64,000 nt of DNA from Marisa cornuarietis. Lineage: Eukaryota > Mollusca > Gastropoda > Architaenioglossa > Ampullariidae. The notes under the pieces were generated by a model that was not told the DNA's origin, ran no database searches, and worked only from the letters and a program-made list of their open reading frames with translations. Every line of letters begins with the position of its first letter. Positions within the stretch are counted from its first letter, which is position 1. The stretch is taken from the NCBI GenBank assembly GCA_004794655.1, contig SMMW01000001.1, forward strand, positions 10,823,501 through 10,887,500, read 5' to 3'. Both the position numbers and the translations under genes were made by a program. Shown piece by piece: positions 47,701 through 60,525 of the stretch.

Positions 47701-50700
47701 TTAACCAATAATCGCTGCAATCTCAGCCAGAATCTGTCAACATAAAAAAGATTCTTTATGACCAACGATCTGCATAAACGCTGTATAGGCAATAACGTAA
47801 TTCATTTAGGCTTGATATAGCTTTTCAGGTAATCTAGAATGAATGTTGAGGACAATGAGATTGCAGAAACATCGAACGAGTAAAAAACCCCGTAATAATC
47901 GACCACAAGAAAAATAAAATATAACACGCAAGCAAAAAACAGAAGTGTCAAAAAGCTTAAAATTGAATTCTCTGATATTCAGTGAACTAAATAACTGGGT
48001 GATGAAGACACCAGTTGCTGTGTCAACATCTAGAACATCATCTGACAGTGACAGATACACCTCTAAATCCAGATCCTATCACATCCTGCATCTCTGCAAC
48101 AGTCTTGTTCAAGTGTTTCTTCCCTTTCTTCACTTTTCTGTATCCTTTTTTGCACATCAAACTGTTTAGTGCTACTGGTGCTAAGGAATCGTACACATTG
48201 TGTAATAAATTATTTGATTTTGCACAGAAACAAGTACCTTCATCACTAGCTAGCGAGAAGTGATCCATTGAAACAATTTAAATGAAAGTCTTTGTTCATT
48301 AACCTTATATCATATCTTTATGTCGTGTATTTGGCTTAGGAATTGCATTCTGTGGTGCTTGTCATTACACATTCACACATGAACACACACCGGCACGTTG
48401 ACACACAGACAAACGCATGCACGCACACACACAAACACACACACACGCGCGCGCGCGCGCGCGAATACATGGTACTTGTACTTAGCTGACCTTAATAAAA
48501 AGGGAAAACTACAGGACCGGTGATAGGGGCATCCTTGACGTACCCCTACTGTGGTGCGTAAGTAAGCTCCTATTGGTTAATCAGCAGTACTGTACTTGTT
48601 GAGCTATTATACAGCGCTTCAATGACTTGAACGAAGCATTCTTCGATGTTGAAATTTCGTATCACATACTGGTCCCTCGTGCCAGACTCTGTCAAATGCC
48701 TTTTTAAAGTCAATAAAGGTGCGAGAGAGGTTTCTGTGGTGCTGAAGATGCTTTTCGCGACAGTTGAAGATCTGCTAGCAGCTCTTCTGCGGTGTTTCTG
48801 ATGCGGTTCTGTATGATCTTCAACATGACTTTGCTTGGGTTGGTGATAAACCTTATAGTTCTGTAGTTATGGCACTGTTTGCTGTTTCCTCTTTGGGGGA
48901 GGGGTATGATTAATGACTGCGTCTATTTTGGGGGCCATTTCTTGCGCTCCCAGACCCTTTTGCACAGGATAGTGAAGGCCTTTGTAGTTTCTTCCCCACA
49001 CTCCTTCAGGGCATCTCGCACAAGCGTACACTTTGCTACACCACTACTGGAGTAAACTACCCAGAAAATGAGAAACAAAAATAAGTAATGAAGAAATACC
49101 TTAGCATAGCCTTCAATGAATTCCTCTTGTGACACCTTGCCATTACCTGAAAAGAATATATATATATATACCGAGACCAGGCTAGCTTATATAAAATTTG
49201 ACTCTACAAAAGGAAATGAATAAAAGCTGCTTCATATTTAATTATTAATATTACTCTTAATCTTTTAATTATATACTGTAATATTCTTGATAACACAGTT
49301 TTATAACCATCAAATAGCTCTGTGTGTGTGCGATATAGGGGATAGGGAAGTTGTGCTAAACAAATTAATGTATGAGTAACAACCTGAAGATGAGACTCGA
49401 GCAGTTTGACTATTTGGTTATTCCAGCTTAAACTGCCATGTGCAATGTGCATTGTGACTTTAATGTCAGCACTAAATGTTCATTTTGGCCTACACCCCAC
49501 CAAACATTAATGTTTGAGTCTCAGGATAACTATTGTTAGCATCCACACACCACAGGTAAAAAGGCCAAAGAAAGAAAAAAAGAAAGAAAGAAAGAAAGAA
49601 AGAATAGATTTGGTCCGACGGAGGGAAGGTACCGTTGTTGTCAGGTCAGATGAAAGCAGTTAGCAAAGATCTGACCCCTAGGATCACCAGCACTGCGTGT
49701 GTTCCTTACTTTCCTCCCTCCGGTCTCACCATTCAAGCTAAAGATTTGTCTTTTAATGTTGAGGTCAGTCTGGATGTACTTACCGTTAGCATCCAGACGA
49801 TTGAAGATGACCGTGACGACCGACCTAGCGACCTTGTTATCAACCTGACCGTCCAGCTTGTCGTTGTAGTCGAAGGAGGCTTTGGTCTGTGCAGCGGTCT
49901 CGCTGGCAGGACGCGAGGCAGAGTACTCATGCAGGTTGACGAAGCCATCCTCTGGAAACAGTTTGAATGTCTGCGTTTACTTCTGAACATTCCTGTTAAT
50001 TATGATGTTGATAATTCCATTTCGCACAGAGTACATAGGGAAGGCTGGTGTATCACGTTATGGAGCCTGTTTGCTACCTACTCGAGGACGCACGATCTTC
50101 CCTAACCTCTTTTTTCATGCGTATGCAAATACATTTCTATTACAATATGTTTACGAGTTTTGTGCGGAATTTTTGTATGTGTATAACATTACTTCGTAGC
50201 TGAACATCTTGAACGCAGATAATTTTGATCTCCGTCCTTCCATTAAGGATCATTAACGACTAGTTTGCTCTATCACACGCCTGACTTCCACTCAAGCTTG
50301 TTTCTCGCATGAATTTGACCTGCAGGTCAGCAAACAAGGAGGACAAGGGCGACATGCACTTTGCCTGTTCGCTGTCTCCTTACTGTTAGCGTCGATGTTG
50401 TCGAAGTAGGCCTGAATTTCGCTCAGCTCGATGCTGCCATCGTCGTCGGCATCAAGCGCGTCAAACGCCTGGCGAAGAGAGTCGCGGTCAACTTGGCTGA
50501 AAAGGTCAGAACATGTTGTTGTCAGCTCCTGGATCCCTTAATAATGGTTGTACACTAATGCCATTACATGTTGTCAGCTCTTAGCTCCCTTAGAAAGAGT
50601 TGGTGATGAAATTCTTCACGCATATTCGACCTTAAAATCTCCTAGGGAAACGTTTTAGACATAAATGCATTGAACCTGTACATTGTGAAGACTGGGAAAC

Positions 50701-50902
50701 AGAAAACAAAGAGTGCAACCAGGATGTCTCACAAAGATTGTCATGGAGATCAAGGTAGAGCGCAAAACAGTGGGTAAAACTAAGATAAAAAATGTGTTGA
50801 CTGAGTACCTGCGTCGTCATTTGAGAGAACAAACAATCGCACGAACACAAAAACTTACGCAAGAACAGCAGCTACGAGGCCGAAAAGAATGATTGCCCTC
50901 AT
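47701..50902 (-). CDS. Secreted EF-hand protein, copy C
   Basis: Exons 50859-50902, 50384-50496, 49784-49951, 49100-49146 and 47701-47733 join in phase to 134 residues. The signal peptide is MRAIILFGLVAAVLA. EF loops: DADDDGSIELSE (30-41), DANKDGFVNLHE (50-61) and DANGNGKVSQEE (106-117); a degenerate third hand surrounds YNDKLDGQVDN. The last exon gives ILAEIAAIIG, following FIEGYAK. Every splice site is canonical. The intron before the last exon is enlarged by a LINE fragment. That fragment leaves an open reading frame running on from exon 4, which can mislead gene finders into extending the exon. Secreted calcium binder by sequence; biological role unknown. Confidence 0.88.
48515..49012 (-). 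mobile_element. Non-LTR reverse transcriptase fragment in copy C intron 4
   Basis: The minus strand reads DALKECGEETTKAFTILCKR, then after frame changes CREKHLQHHRN and FIDFKKAFDRVWHE (about 48676-48720), which is RT motif A with its catalytic Asp, then EALYNSSTSTVLLINQ. Copies A and B have only about 70 bases at this place. The fragment is in the same orientation as the gene, broken by several frameshifts and stops, and lacks both ends of a full element. Confidence 0.8.
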
Positions 50903-51444
50903 GATGGAGTTATGTGGCTGATCTGCAGAGTTATACATCTTTGTAAGGCAGTTGCAAAGAATATTCTGTTTTAAAATGTCCTATGTGACTAGATTTTTTT
51001 CCGTAACAAAGCATTAGACTGAGATTGTGACATCGATAATCTGAAGTTGCTGTAAGATTTGTTTCTACTCCTTCTGTTTTACTCACTGATGATTTAGCGT
51101 AAACCACCAACCTACTAACCCACCAACCCTGTTAAAGCAAACTCCAAGTTAACAGCCGGATGAATACATGAGAATACGTACGCCTTCGACTAATGTCGAC
51201 AAAGAAAAGCAAGTGGAAGAATGTTCTAATTTATACTTCCGTATAATTGCATGACGAGGAAGCATTTTTGGCTGACTTTAAGTACTTTGAAGTGTTTACC
51301 ATTACTCTATCGCTTCTGCACAGCTAGCACCAACCATAAACTGTTTAAGGATGGGTCCTATTCTTTGTAGCATACTGACAACAAGTTTTGCTTAATTGCT
51401 GTAGGATGATCTACAAGCCGGTTATTCAAAACTGTCTGACTTAC

Positions 51445-51504
51445 CGTTCGCTGGGATCGGATGCTGAAGAAGTGAAGACTCCTGCACACACCATGGTATA
51501 TATA
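51445..51504 (-). promoter_or_regulatory. TATA box and 5' untranslated exon, copy C
   Basis: GTATATATACC-type TATA (about 51495-51504, minus strand), then an exon ending CCCAGCGAACG|GTAAGTCAG with its lower edge at 51445. Conserved with copies A and B. Confidence 0.65.
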
Positions 51505-51914
51505 CTTTTGTACAGAAGGTAGTCACGTTACTATGTCGTCATGGCTGTCCACACCAACTATTGGATGCTATTGTCTTACCCCAAAATACACACCCCCATC
51601 AAGCCCTTCATCGTGCCTTGGCTTGGTGGCAGAACTGAGGAGTCGAAGACTAGGCCAGATAAGATTTCGGTTTGTACACCTTTTGACCGCAAGAAATAGT
51701 AAGCAGTTTTACAGATTTTTTTTTCCTTTCCTTTACCTCAAAGAAGAGGACTTGAGAACGCTGATGAAATTTTTGAGATAATGATGCAGTAGACGCATTC
51801 GGTTTTATGGACGTTTTCTTGAGTTCTTCGGAACCCATATTGTACCCAAAGTGTCTTAGTCTCTGTTTGCTAATGTGTGTTACTAGTAGTGAGGACTAAT
51901 ATTACTCTGTGGGT

Positions 51915-51974
<60 letters not shown>

Positions 51975-52265
51975 CGAACGCAGCGATTGAGTCGGTATTT
52001 TGTGGCTGCTTTGGCCAAATGTTCACGACATGAAACTGTTTCATCTTGAAGTATTATATGATCTCTAGAGAACTGACCGATTTGCTCAAGTATCGTCACA
52101 CTTGTTATGAATAACAGTAAACACATTTTAAAAGCGTGTGATATTATTCAATAGCATGTAAAATACTTGCTGATATGCTAATCATAAGCAAGTAGAGGTA
52201 CGCGTGTACTAGATATTTTCCTTACGTTACCTTTTCTACACTGAGAATTGAGGAACACAAGCACA

Positions 52266-52360
<95 letters not shown>

Positions 52361-52361
52361 C
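52266..52361 (+). repeat. (AAAG)n tetranucleotide repeat
   Basis: About 24 AAAG units, ending in two AAGC variants. Confidence 0.95.
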
Positions 52362-53014
52362 AAGCAAGCAGAAACTGGGATATGGAAGCAGAAGATAAAA
52401 ATTATCAAGGTCCTACATTCGATTTCGTCAGATGTTCCTTTCTTTCCTCAAGTACGTTGGCGTCACGTAGCTGTCGAAATATGAATTTTTTTAAATTAAA
52501 AAACACCTTTGTGGCTTTGAGTCACGTCTGCCGCAACTGTCATGATCTGGGACGTTTCCACTTTAGTGTTTTCTTCATATCTTTACCTGAAGATATGACT
52601 TTAGGACACGAGGTCAAATTATGATGCAGACCTTCAGTGAATACAGAAATGTGTTTTTTGTGTTTTAGCAAATCACTAAATGTATTAATAATACCCATAA
52701 TGTACGATGACCGTATGAGAATTTGACAAGCTGTGTGCCAGTTATTGCTAATTAATGAATACTACGATTTTTTGTATTTGTTACAGTATTGTTTTAGCTG
52801 CTCAGATCCTGATGACACAAGAAACAAGCTGAGTTGTTACAAGTGCAGCTCCATGCCACAGAGCTGAAGAGATCCTTGTCATAGCAATCATACCGAGTGA
52901 GAATGTTGGTGAGCAGACATCCTGCAGTCATGTAGACATCTTGTAGTCATGTAGACATCCTGTAGTCATGAGACATCTTGTAGTCATGTAGCATGCTGCT
53001 AGATAGTTCGTGAA

Positions 53015-53073
<59 letters not shown>

Positions 53074-53199
53074 CCATCAAGAATATCTGATTACAGAAGT
53101 GTAACATGGACTGGTGACAGTGATGGTGTATCTATATTGCACGTGCACAAGAGCATGTACAAGGGTACAAGGTGGCACGTTGCAAAAAGATGAGGCGGG

Positions 53200-53375
53200 G
53201 GTGGGAGTATCCGGGTATTTACATGGAAACATCAGCTAAGGCTATATCATGGCACAGCAGTCCGGCCATGTAAGCAAGTGCCGCATGCAGAGAAAGAATT
53301 TCACGAGACGAGACCTGAACCCAGGACAGCCAGTCCTCACTGTTTTAGCCGCTGTACCACCCAAGAGAGGAGGCG
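53200..53375 (-). mobile_element. tRNA-derived SINE head
   Basis: The minus strand carries an A-box-like TGGTACAGCGG (53349-53359) and a B-box-like GGGTTCAGGTC (53312-53322), 26 bases apart, as in RNA polymerase III promoters of tRNA-derived SINEs. No full tRNA cloverleaf can be formed, so it is not a tRNA gene. The body downstream (lower coordinates) is uncertain. Confidence 0.5.
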
Positions 53376-53549
53376 GTATGAGGCACACGGTGACGCTTGA
53401 TAAAGTACTTGCGACCAACATCAGAGATCAGATAAGAAACATTAAAAGGAACAAATAACTTACGAAGCACATTTGCTGGATTATCTTAACACTTGTCTTT
53501 TCCGGTTTTCGTGTCCACAGTGCGTTGCTTCAGTATAATTATGGATGAT

Positions 53550-53645
53550 ACTTTAGATATAAAGCGCTCTGAGGAAATCTTTGGAAAAGCACTATCCAAA
53601 TCATTTTTCCTCCTCCTCTTCCTTCTTATCATTATTATTATCTGT
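53550..53645 (+). repeat. SINE/LINE 3' tail
   Basis: TATAAAGCGCTCTGAGG, then TTTGGAAAAGCACTATCCAA, then a pyrimidine and ATT-rich end. The GCGCT..GAG...GCACTAT hairpin-like tail is typical of retroposon 3' ends. Confidence 0.5.
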
Positions 53646-56600
53646 TGTTTTACCTGGTAAAAAATCCAAGTTTTTCTGCGCACAGGTCGACAAAAGTACA
53701 ATTATTTCCGTGCGTATTAGAGAACAGTTGGGATGAATTTCATTACGTTTAATGAATTCTTTTCTGGTCATACACTCTATTAAAAAAGCATTGCTTATAA
53801 AATACTCATCGCAGCAATATTTAGTAGATGAGGAGCGGTGAATCAAAAATACTACATGTAAACGTACCCCATGTTCATTCGTCTTAATGTGTTTCTTTTC
53901 AAGAAATTTCCATCCTGTACCGCTGTACAGTCATAGTTTTCAGGAAGACCTTACGAAAGCAGAAACACAGAGGGTCTCTACAGGTAAGTTGGTTTCCTCG
54001 CCAGGTGGAAGCTCTTTAAAGTTAAATGAAGGATCTTGCCCTCGAAGTGCCCATGCTGGTCAGGGGTCAGGTGCACCACATGCCGTGTAGTTGGATGCTT
54101 GCTGTATACTCAGCTACACTGCTAGAGCACTACAGTTTTTAATGACTGGGAAGAAAGTGTTTTAACCCGATGTAGCACCTATGCCTATGTTACGGCCAAG
54201 CAGCCGGCTCAGTAAATTCTAATGACTGGTTAAATGTCATGACATTAAAATGTGATTGCGTTTGTTCTTCAGATTGTAACACACACTTCTTTGAGACTTC
54301 TTTATTACAGAAGTATAGTGTCGACATGCTGTAGTCGCCAGTGGCTGGGTTTGATTTTGTGGTCTCCCGACGTGAAAAGCAGTGAATTCTTGGGTAGGGA
54401 GTGAGTCACATACCTGTCACCTGCAAAAAAGATGTTTCAGGATATTAAAGAGTTATATTTGCTCAATGTGAAGGCAAACCAACTAGTAATAGTAATAGTG
54501 TTGAAAAAGATAATTATATGCAGAAATAAGCTACTTATCTGAGCGCCATACTGCTCTTTAAAGTTTTCTAAGCAGATTGGTATGATAACAAATTAAGGAG
54601 CTGTGTAGATCGTCTGCCAAAGAGCTTTTGTTTAAACATTTGTTTTGACCATTGGCTTTTTACGTCGTTTGTCATATCTCTTTAGTCTTTATGCTTCCAG
54701 TCTGTAGTGAGAAGAGACATTTTTTAATGAAAAGGTCACAAAAGTAAGTGAATCAGAGAAACAATAGCAATCAACGTATAACGATTGGGATAATCCTCAA
54801 AAGGTAGGCTTCATGATAATAATGACAACAGCACACAGTTATTATCGTCTGCGTCGATTTTTTTGGGAAATAAGTGAACGTTATACCGCTGGCCCGTGCC
54901 TCACCTTTACTATCCAGGGAGTGAAAAGCCATGAAAAGTGTGCTATGACATCGCTGAAAACATCGAAACCTGAGCAAGTCCTACGGCGACGAAACACGAG
55001 CATGTCCTTGGGAGTCGAGAGTATTGTCCACAGGCTGTATTGCTGCTGGTGCTTGCGCTATAAACTGTTTGTGGGTTACTGAGTACAACTGCCAGCTGCT
55101 GATAACTGTTATTAATTTATTAATTATTAAAATAGATTAAAATTATTAAAGATAGATTCTGTTACACAATCGGGACGACAGAGCCTGATCCGTTTCAAGT
55201 TTGCTTAAGTTGCTATTGAGGACGATTTATTTATAGCTGATAAAATTTCAATGTGGGAAATTGTAAATTTCTTTCCTCCACCTCTCCTAGTGTATTACAA
55301 AGAGTATAGCTATGTTGTCATCTATACTTGACAGTAGGTGCTTCTGCTCATTGTTATATCAAGGAAACTATTTCTTGCGTGCGAAAGATGTGAGAAGAAA
55401 TCAACCAATCAAAGAAAATTAAACATGAAAAAATAAAGTAATGGCCCAGCGCTGATGCAGGTACACAAACAGATTTGTCTAGTCTCTTTTTTCACATGGT
55501 CGCTGTTAATTTGATCATCGAAAAAGCGGCCTTACACTTTGTTGATAAAAATTCGTCTCAGTGGTAATTAAAATGTAAGACAAGCACACTTGTGATCGGG
55601 TCTAATCGAACACTAAATCTTTCCTTGACGTTGCCTTGCCTGGCGTTCCTGCCTTTACCGAGGGCAAGGTTCAGGTGCGGTGCACTGGGAATGTGATGCA
55701 ACAGCACACGACTCTGACATTCTGACGAAACAGATGGGTGACTTTCTAGAACGGTCTTGCTGTGTGCTAACTAAAGTTCACATGCACTTCGATTTATATT
55801 TCAGTCTAAAAGATTACCTTTGTTTCTTTTCTCCAGCATTGTATGACAGTTAATACATTCACTGACGTCTTCATCTACAGATGTGTGGCTTCGCGACTTT
55901 CGTGAAAGTGCGAGAACCAGGGTTGAACAGCTGTATGCATCTTGTACTTGACTTTCTTCACCTTCCAATTCATCGGATACCGTGACTTCGATGTTGCAAA
56001 CAAAACCTGACTTTCAGTTTTCTTTATCTACCTATCAATGTCAGAAAGCTATTTATAGTTTGGTTCACAACTTCTGGGGAACAAAGACAACGTGATAAGG
56101 TATAGCACAGATCTGTAGCCTTAGGTACCCCAGGAATAAAGTCTGGGGCAGGGGTGGAGCGCAGAGACAAATCCGCTGGTGGTTTGATGAAAGAAGAGAG
56201 AGGTAGTCAGTCCAGAACATTATAGTGGCTCTGTTAATGTGGCAAGAGACTGAATACTTCCTGCACACAATTTCTATGTTTTGTTGAACATCAGATGAAC
56301 GTAACATCAGTTACACAAGATTTTGCTTTCGGTGCTGGTTTGAAAAGCCCTGAGCTTCGGTTTTATACTCCTTTATTTTGGATTATACCTGTTGATCCAG
56401 TTTTGATGTTACAGAACTTTGGGTAGGTGTGGTGCGTTTTTCATTTCTCTCCCGAAAAGAAATGTTTGCACCTACAATCTTCTTTGCACAAAGGTGCATT
56501 TGATGTGATTTTTTTTGTCCTGTGTCGTATCCGTCATGTGAATTTGCTTTTGAGATCTGGAGAACTATCGTCTACCGTTTGCGAGGTTTGTTTCAACAAA

Positions 56601-57321
56601 CAAGTCTTGTTGCTAGGTAGAGAAGAAGGATCGCGACTTTCAATGAACCCAGTGGCTTCTATATCTTTCAATAGTTCTTTGTATTACAATTGTCGGCCAG
56701 GTCTGGCAGCTTTATAATCCTACCAACGAATCCTTATAGTTTTGGAGTCTGGAAAGCTTTGTAATGCGCCAAGTTTAGATGCCATCTTTACGAGTTTCAT
56801 AAAGGCAAACCCAGAGATGTGTAACTCTATAAGTAAAAATATTTCTGCCAATGATAATACGACTGGAATAAATATATTTTGTTTCCGAGTTCCCCGTTCT
56901 TAAAAGTTGGTTAAACTTGAAGAATTTGTTAATAATGACATCCTTTATCTGTCTGATTATTCTTTAATATTGTATGATAATTCCGAAAATCTTTAAAGAA
57001 GGTAATTGTAGAACGGAAAATCTTTCTTAACATGATCAACCCCATCATCATCATTATCAGCAGCAGCAGCAGCGGCGGTTTTGTGTTTTTCTGTATTCCC
57101 AGCTTTTAGTCTGTCAGTTCTTTTATGCATGCACACACACACACACGCACGCACGCACGCACGCACACACACAGAGGAAAACATAAATAAATGTAGCATT
57201 CACTTAAAATAGATTAGCAATTACTTCCATAGAAAAAATATGTCACAGCAGTTTAATTAATGTGTTGGCTATTCACACAAAGATTTAAAACGATTTATCT
57301 TGAGGCTTTGTGGATGCCATT

Positions 57322-59283
57322 TCAACTTCTTGGAGTTGTCTTTGCATTCATCAGAGCTGCAATGGCTTCACCAATCTGGAAATTGTAAACTCAGTGAAAT
57401 CTAAAGGGTAGGTATAGTGAGTCTATGTCAGAGGACGCAGTATAACGTTCGAAGCTTTTCGAGTCGGTGAATGAAAACATTTCTTGGCCCTCTCAGCAGC
57501 GGCTGTGTAAATGATTACTTAGAAAGATTAAAGGGGGACGACTGACTACATCTGGCACTAGCCTTCAACATATATCACATTACACCAAACTAACAGTTCT
57601 ACAGCCTATGACCGCTATTCTGATGAAACAAAATTGATAAACTTATAGTTTATTGTTATAATACCTAGCATTAATAGCTGACTGTTTCAGTACTTGACAT
57701 TTATAGCTGATGATGTTTAAATGTCCAACATTTGCACTCACCAGTTAGTGTCTGCCTGCCTGAATGCTTGTCTGTCTGCCTCTTTGATTGATTATGTAGT
57801 TTTTATTCAATCTGTTTATTCCTCGTACTCACCATTATGAAAGCTGTGTCAAATTCAATAAGAGAGGCTTGACCGTTTCCTTCAGACAGTGAGATTAAAG
57901 AAAACTGTCAAATTTATAATTGCTTGAAATAGCTTTCTGTACAGAAATGTCTTCATTCCCTGTCCTCTAAAGGGAGTTTATCATGAGCTCGACTTGACAC
58001 AGTGTACACAGCTGTAACTGTGTCTAGCTATTTTATGTTCTGTAATAAATATGTAATGTCCAAGGCAAAATTAATTGTGATTACTCGATGCTTCTGTGAT
58101 TTCTACAAAAGAGCACGAATACAAAACTCAGATATACAGAAAGAAAAACTGATAAGATGAACAAGCCATGAAGTCTTCCTACATGTGTCAGGAACATTGG
58201 CTACTCTTATAGAACCACTTTATTTTTTCTAAACGCATGTCAAAAAGGAAAACAGGGAAAGGAGGAACAATAACAATATTGTGGTTGTGATGGCGACGAG
58301 GACGATGAGGAAGAGGAGGGGATGAAAAGGAAGGATGAATACAATGATGAGGAAAGTTTCTGAGACCGCTGGCATCTGAATATGATGTTACCATCGAGGT
58401 CAAGCAGCTGAAACAGTTCTCTGACATTACTGCGGGACAGGACCCCATCAGCGGGGACCTTGCCGGCCACCGTGTCGTAGTACGTGAAGGTCGCATTAAG
58501 GAGGTCTTGCGACGGTGCAGGTCCCCCAGAAGAATCTTGCAGGCGATTGGCTACAAATTCCCTGTAATCTATGTTTCCGTCCTCTACACGAGTAAAAGAG
58601 AAAGGCATGATTTAATAACATGATATTATGATGTTATCTTCACGATCTCGTGGAGTTTTTTTACGTTTTGGTAGATAAGTATGTATTTATTTACATGTTG
58701 ATACATGTACAATACGGTTATTATGGCACTCAAGAAGCTTCTAGTCCAAAAGGTGAAGAGGAGAGAGAGGTGGGGAGAACAACAACTTAATTTATAAAGA
58801 GTATTTTTCCTAGTATGAGAGTGTCATTCGCATGTCTGAAATAATCATTCAGTAAGATATGGTTAAATATCTTATCTTATAAGTCAACGATATCGAAACA
58901 ATGAAACATAAGGAAGTTATTAAAGGTGCTGAGAGGAGTTAAAATGGTTGCAAGGCAAAGGTCTTGAATAATGGAAAAGATGGAGAGGTTTTTACTGGTG
59001 TAAGTAAACGTTAAACAGGCTACCGGGAACAAACCTGTATTGTAAATTAAATATGCTGTATTATAAAATACTGTCAACTATAGAACAAGAGGTAATGGTG
59101 GGGCCCAGAACCAGTGCATTCCATTTACATTACATTTACATCTGCACAAAGCCAGCCTTTCATAAAGAATGTGGAGGTACAAATATATATCTTTATATTT
59201 TATATATATATACACACACACATAGTGCCGAGGTACAAATATAAATCTATCGCTATGTGTATATATATACCAACAGACTATAA

Positions 59284-59324
<41 letters not shown>

Positions 59325-60525
59325 GTAATCAGACAGGCAGACACAGCTGCAGTTTGACAGACACAAGCATTGACGTGTACTTCACGCGAATAGTTAAAGG
59401 ACGACACAAAGAAGATGTTTGGCTCAGACACAGACAGCAGACGATTACGTAGGTGGTTACAAGCTGCAAGGTGCTAACTGTTGAGGTCCAGGCTATCGAA
59501 GTATGCCAGCTGTTCATCAAGCACTATCCTGCCGTCCCCATTAGTGTCCACGCGGTTGAAAACAGTCTGCAACGATCGCAACAGCGCCTCCTGCTGGGGA
59601 CTTAGGGTGCTCTGGCTGAGAACAAGGATTTATCACCATCGGGTTATTGCAAACAGTAAAAAGATTTATCACCATCGGGTTATTGCAAACAGTAAAATAA
59701 GCAAACAGCTAAGGTCATAGAACACGTGCTCCTCAACCATATCTTCGCCGATCTTTGTCGTACTTTCTCGGTAACCAAAAGTAATTCTGAACTGTGTTTT
59801 GTCTTTGTCTAGCTGTATTTCAATCGGAAATCGGTTCATTAGTTAGCTGTAATAGTCAACTAGCGATTGTATTGTGGTAAATTAACAAATCAGCTTACAC
59901 ACGTAAGCATGCATCCAGTGTATGTGTGTGTGTGTGTGTGTGTGCGCGCGCGCGCGTGCGTGAATAAAAAACGAGTAAAGAGAGATAGTAATATAAGACA
60001 TGATTTTATTTATCCCAGAGGGCAATTAGAAGCAGTTTAATAAGAAAGCAAAGGTTATCACCACAATAATAATGGAAATACCATTGCACTTTTATACCCG
60101 CCGCACTCACAATCACAGCTCAGACACGCAGGTGATCACAACTCATTCACACACAGAGAGTTCAGAAGTCATTCGACTGGAACAACCAAAGATTAAATCT
60201 GTTGATGCTCCATGCAAGTACACAGAGTCGGCAGCTCGACGGAAGGTGAGGAAACTCTTCCGACAGGACCTGTCTATCATGTAAAGCTGCAGACACTTTT
60301 GAAGATGTCTGCCTGTTACAATCAATTTACTATTTTCTTTAATATTTTGAGTGCAAGTCAGTGGTCTGTTATTCTGGACGATGAGCATTTATCTTTGGTT
60401 TCTTAACATACACTTGTAAAACTACTAACAATAAACATTGAAAATTGAATTATCTCCAATGTTCAACGTCTAACGTACCTGTAAACACAGGCAAAAAGAC
60501 AGAAGAAGATTAGAATTTTCCCCAT
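57322..60525 (-). CDS. Secreted EF-hand protein, diverged paralogue D
   Basis: Exons 60479-60525, 59479-59615, 58392-58583, 57833-57879 and 57322-57375 join in phase to 158 residues. MGKILIFFCLFACVY is a signal peptide. EF loops: DTNGDGRIVLDE (39-50), DLNKDGNIDYRE (59-70) and DLDGNGQASLIE (123-134). The third hand region (YYDTVAGKVPADGVLS) is degenerate. The last exon gives IGEAIAALMNAKTTPRS. Exon count, phases and the position of introns inside loops 2 and 4 equal those of copies A-C, so it is an older member of the same family, but its sequence, promoter and introns are unrelated to the recent triplication. The exon 2 donor GTTAGC is weaker than usual. No clear TATA box. The last exon is followed by no perfect AATAAA; ATTAAA (minus strand, near 57255) is a possible signal. 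Confidence 0.87.
59287..59323 (+). repeat. (CA)n microsatellite
   Basis: About 18 CA units in intron 2 of paralogue D. Confidence 0.9.
59627..59697 (+). repeat. 36-bp perfect tandem duplication beside a splice acceptor
   Basis: GATTTATCACCATCGGGTTA plus TTGCAAACAGTAAAAA occurs at 59627 and again at 59663. In the gene's direction it lies just upstream of the exon 2 acceptor of paralogue D (59616). Confidence 0.9.

Larger units (their letters stand above)
47330..51860 (-). repeat. Tandem segmental duplication, copy C
   Basis: Third copy of the EF-hand segment. It carries a reverse transcriptase fragment in intron 4 and (CA)n/(CG)n and (AAAG)n tracts absent from the others, but keeps the promoter, all exons and the poly(A) signal. 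Confidence 0.85.
51861..57321. other. Spacer between EF-hand triplication and copy D
   Basis: No gene supported. It holds (TG)n at 51913-51973 and 53020-53072, (AAAG)n at 52266-52361, a 19-20 bp tandem repeat around GTAGACATC(T/C)TGTAGTCAT at 52916-52992, a SINE head near 53300, a SINE/LINE tail near 53560, and (AC)n/(GCAC)n at 57126-57172. The stretch from 53.7 to 57.1 kb looks like unique non-coding DNA. The frames at 54813-55082 and 56427-56717 show no domain and no splice context. Confidence 0.5.

Noticed and set aside
48038..48120. Alternative last exon for EF-hand copy C (TVAEMQDVIGSGFRG) and its counterparts in A and B
   Set aside because: The acceptor is preceded by purine-rich sequence and the peptide is not conserved in A or B. 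The exon at 47701-47733 has a proper acceptor, the same phase, and matches the last exon of paralogue D.
48923..49135. 70-codon frame read as a C-terminal extension of EF-hand copy C
   Set aside because: It runs from exon 4 through the donor into intron and LINE-derived sequence. A spliced last exon homologous to that of paralogue D exists in all copies.
53300..53375. tRNA gene
   Set aside because: Only A-box and B-box-like motifs are present; acceptor and anticodon stems cannot be formed.
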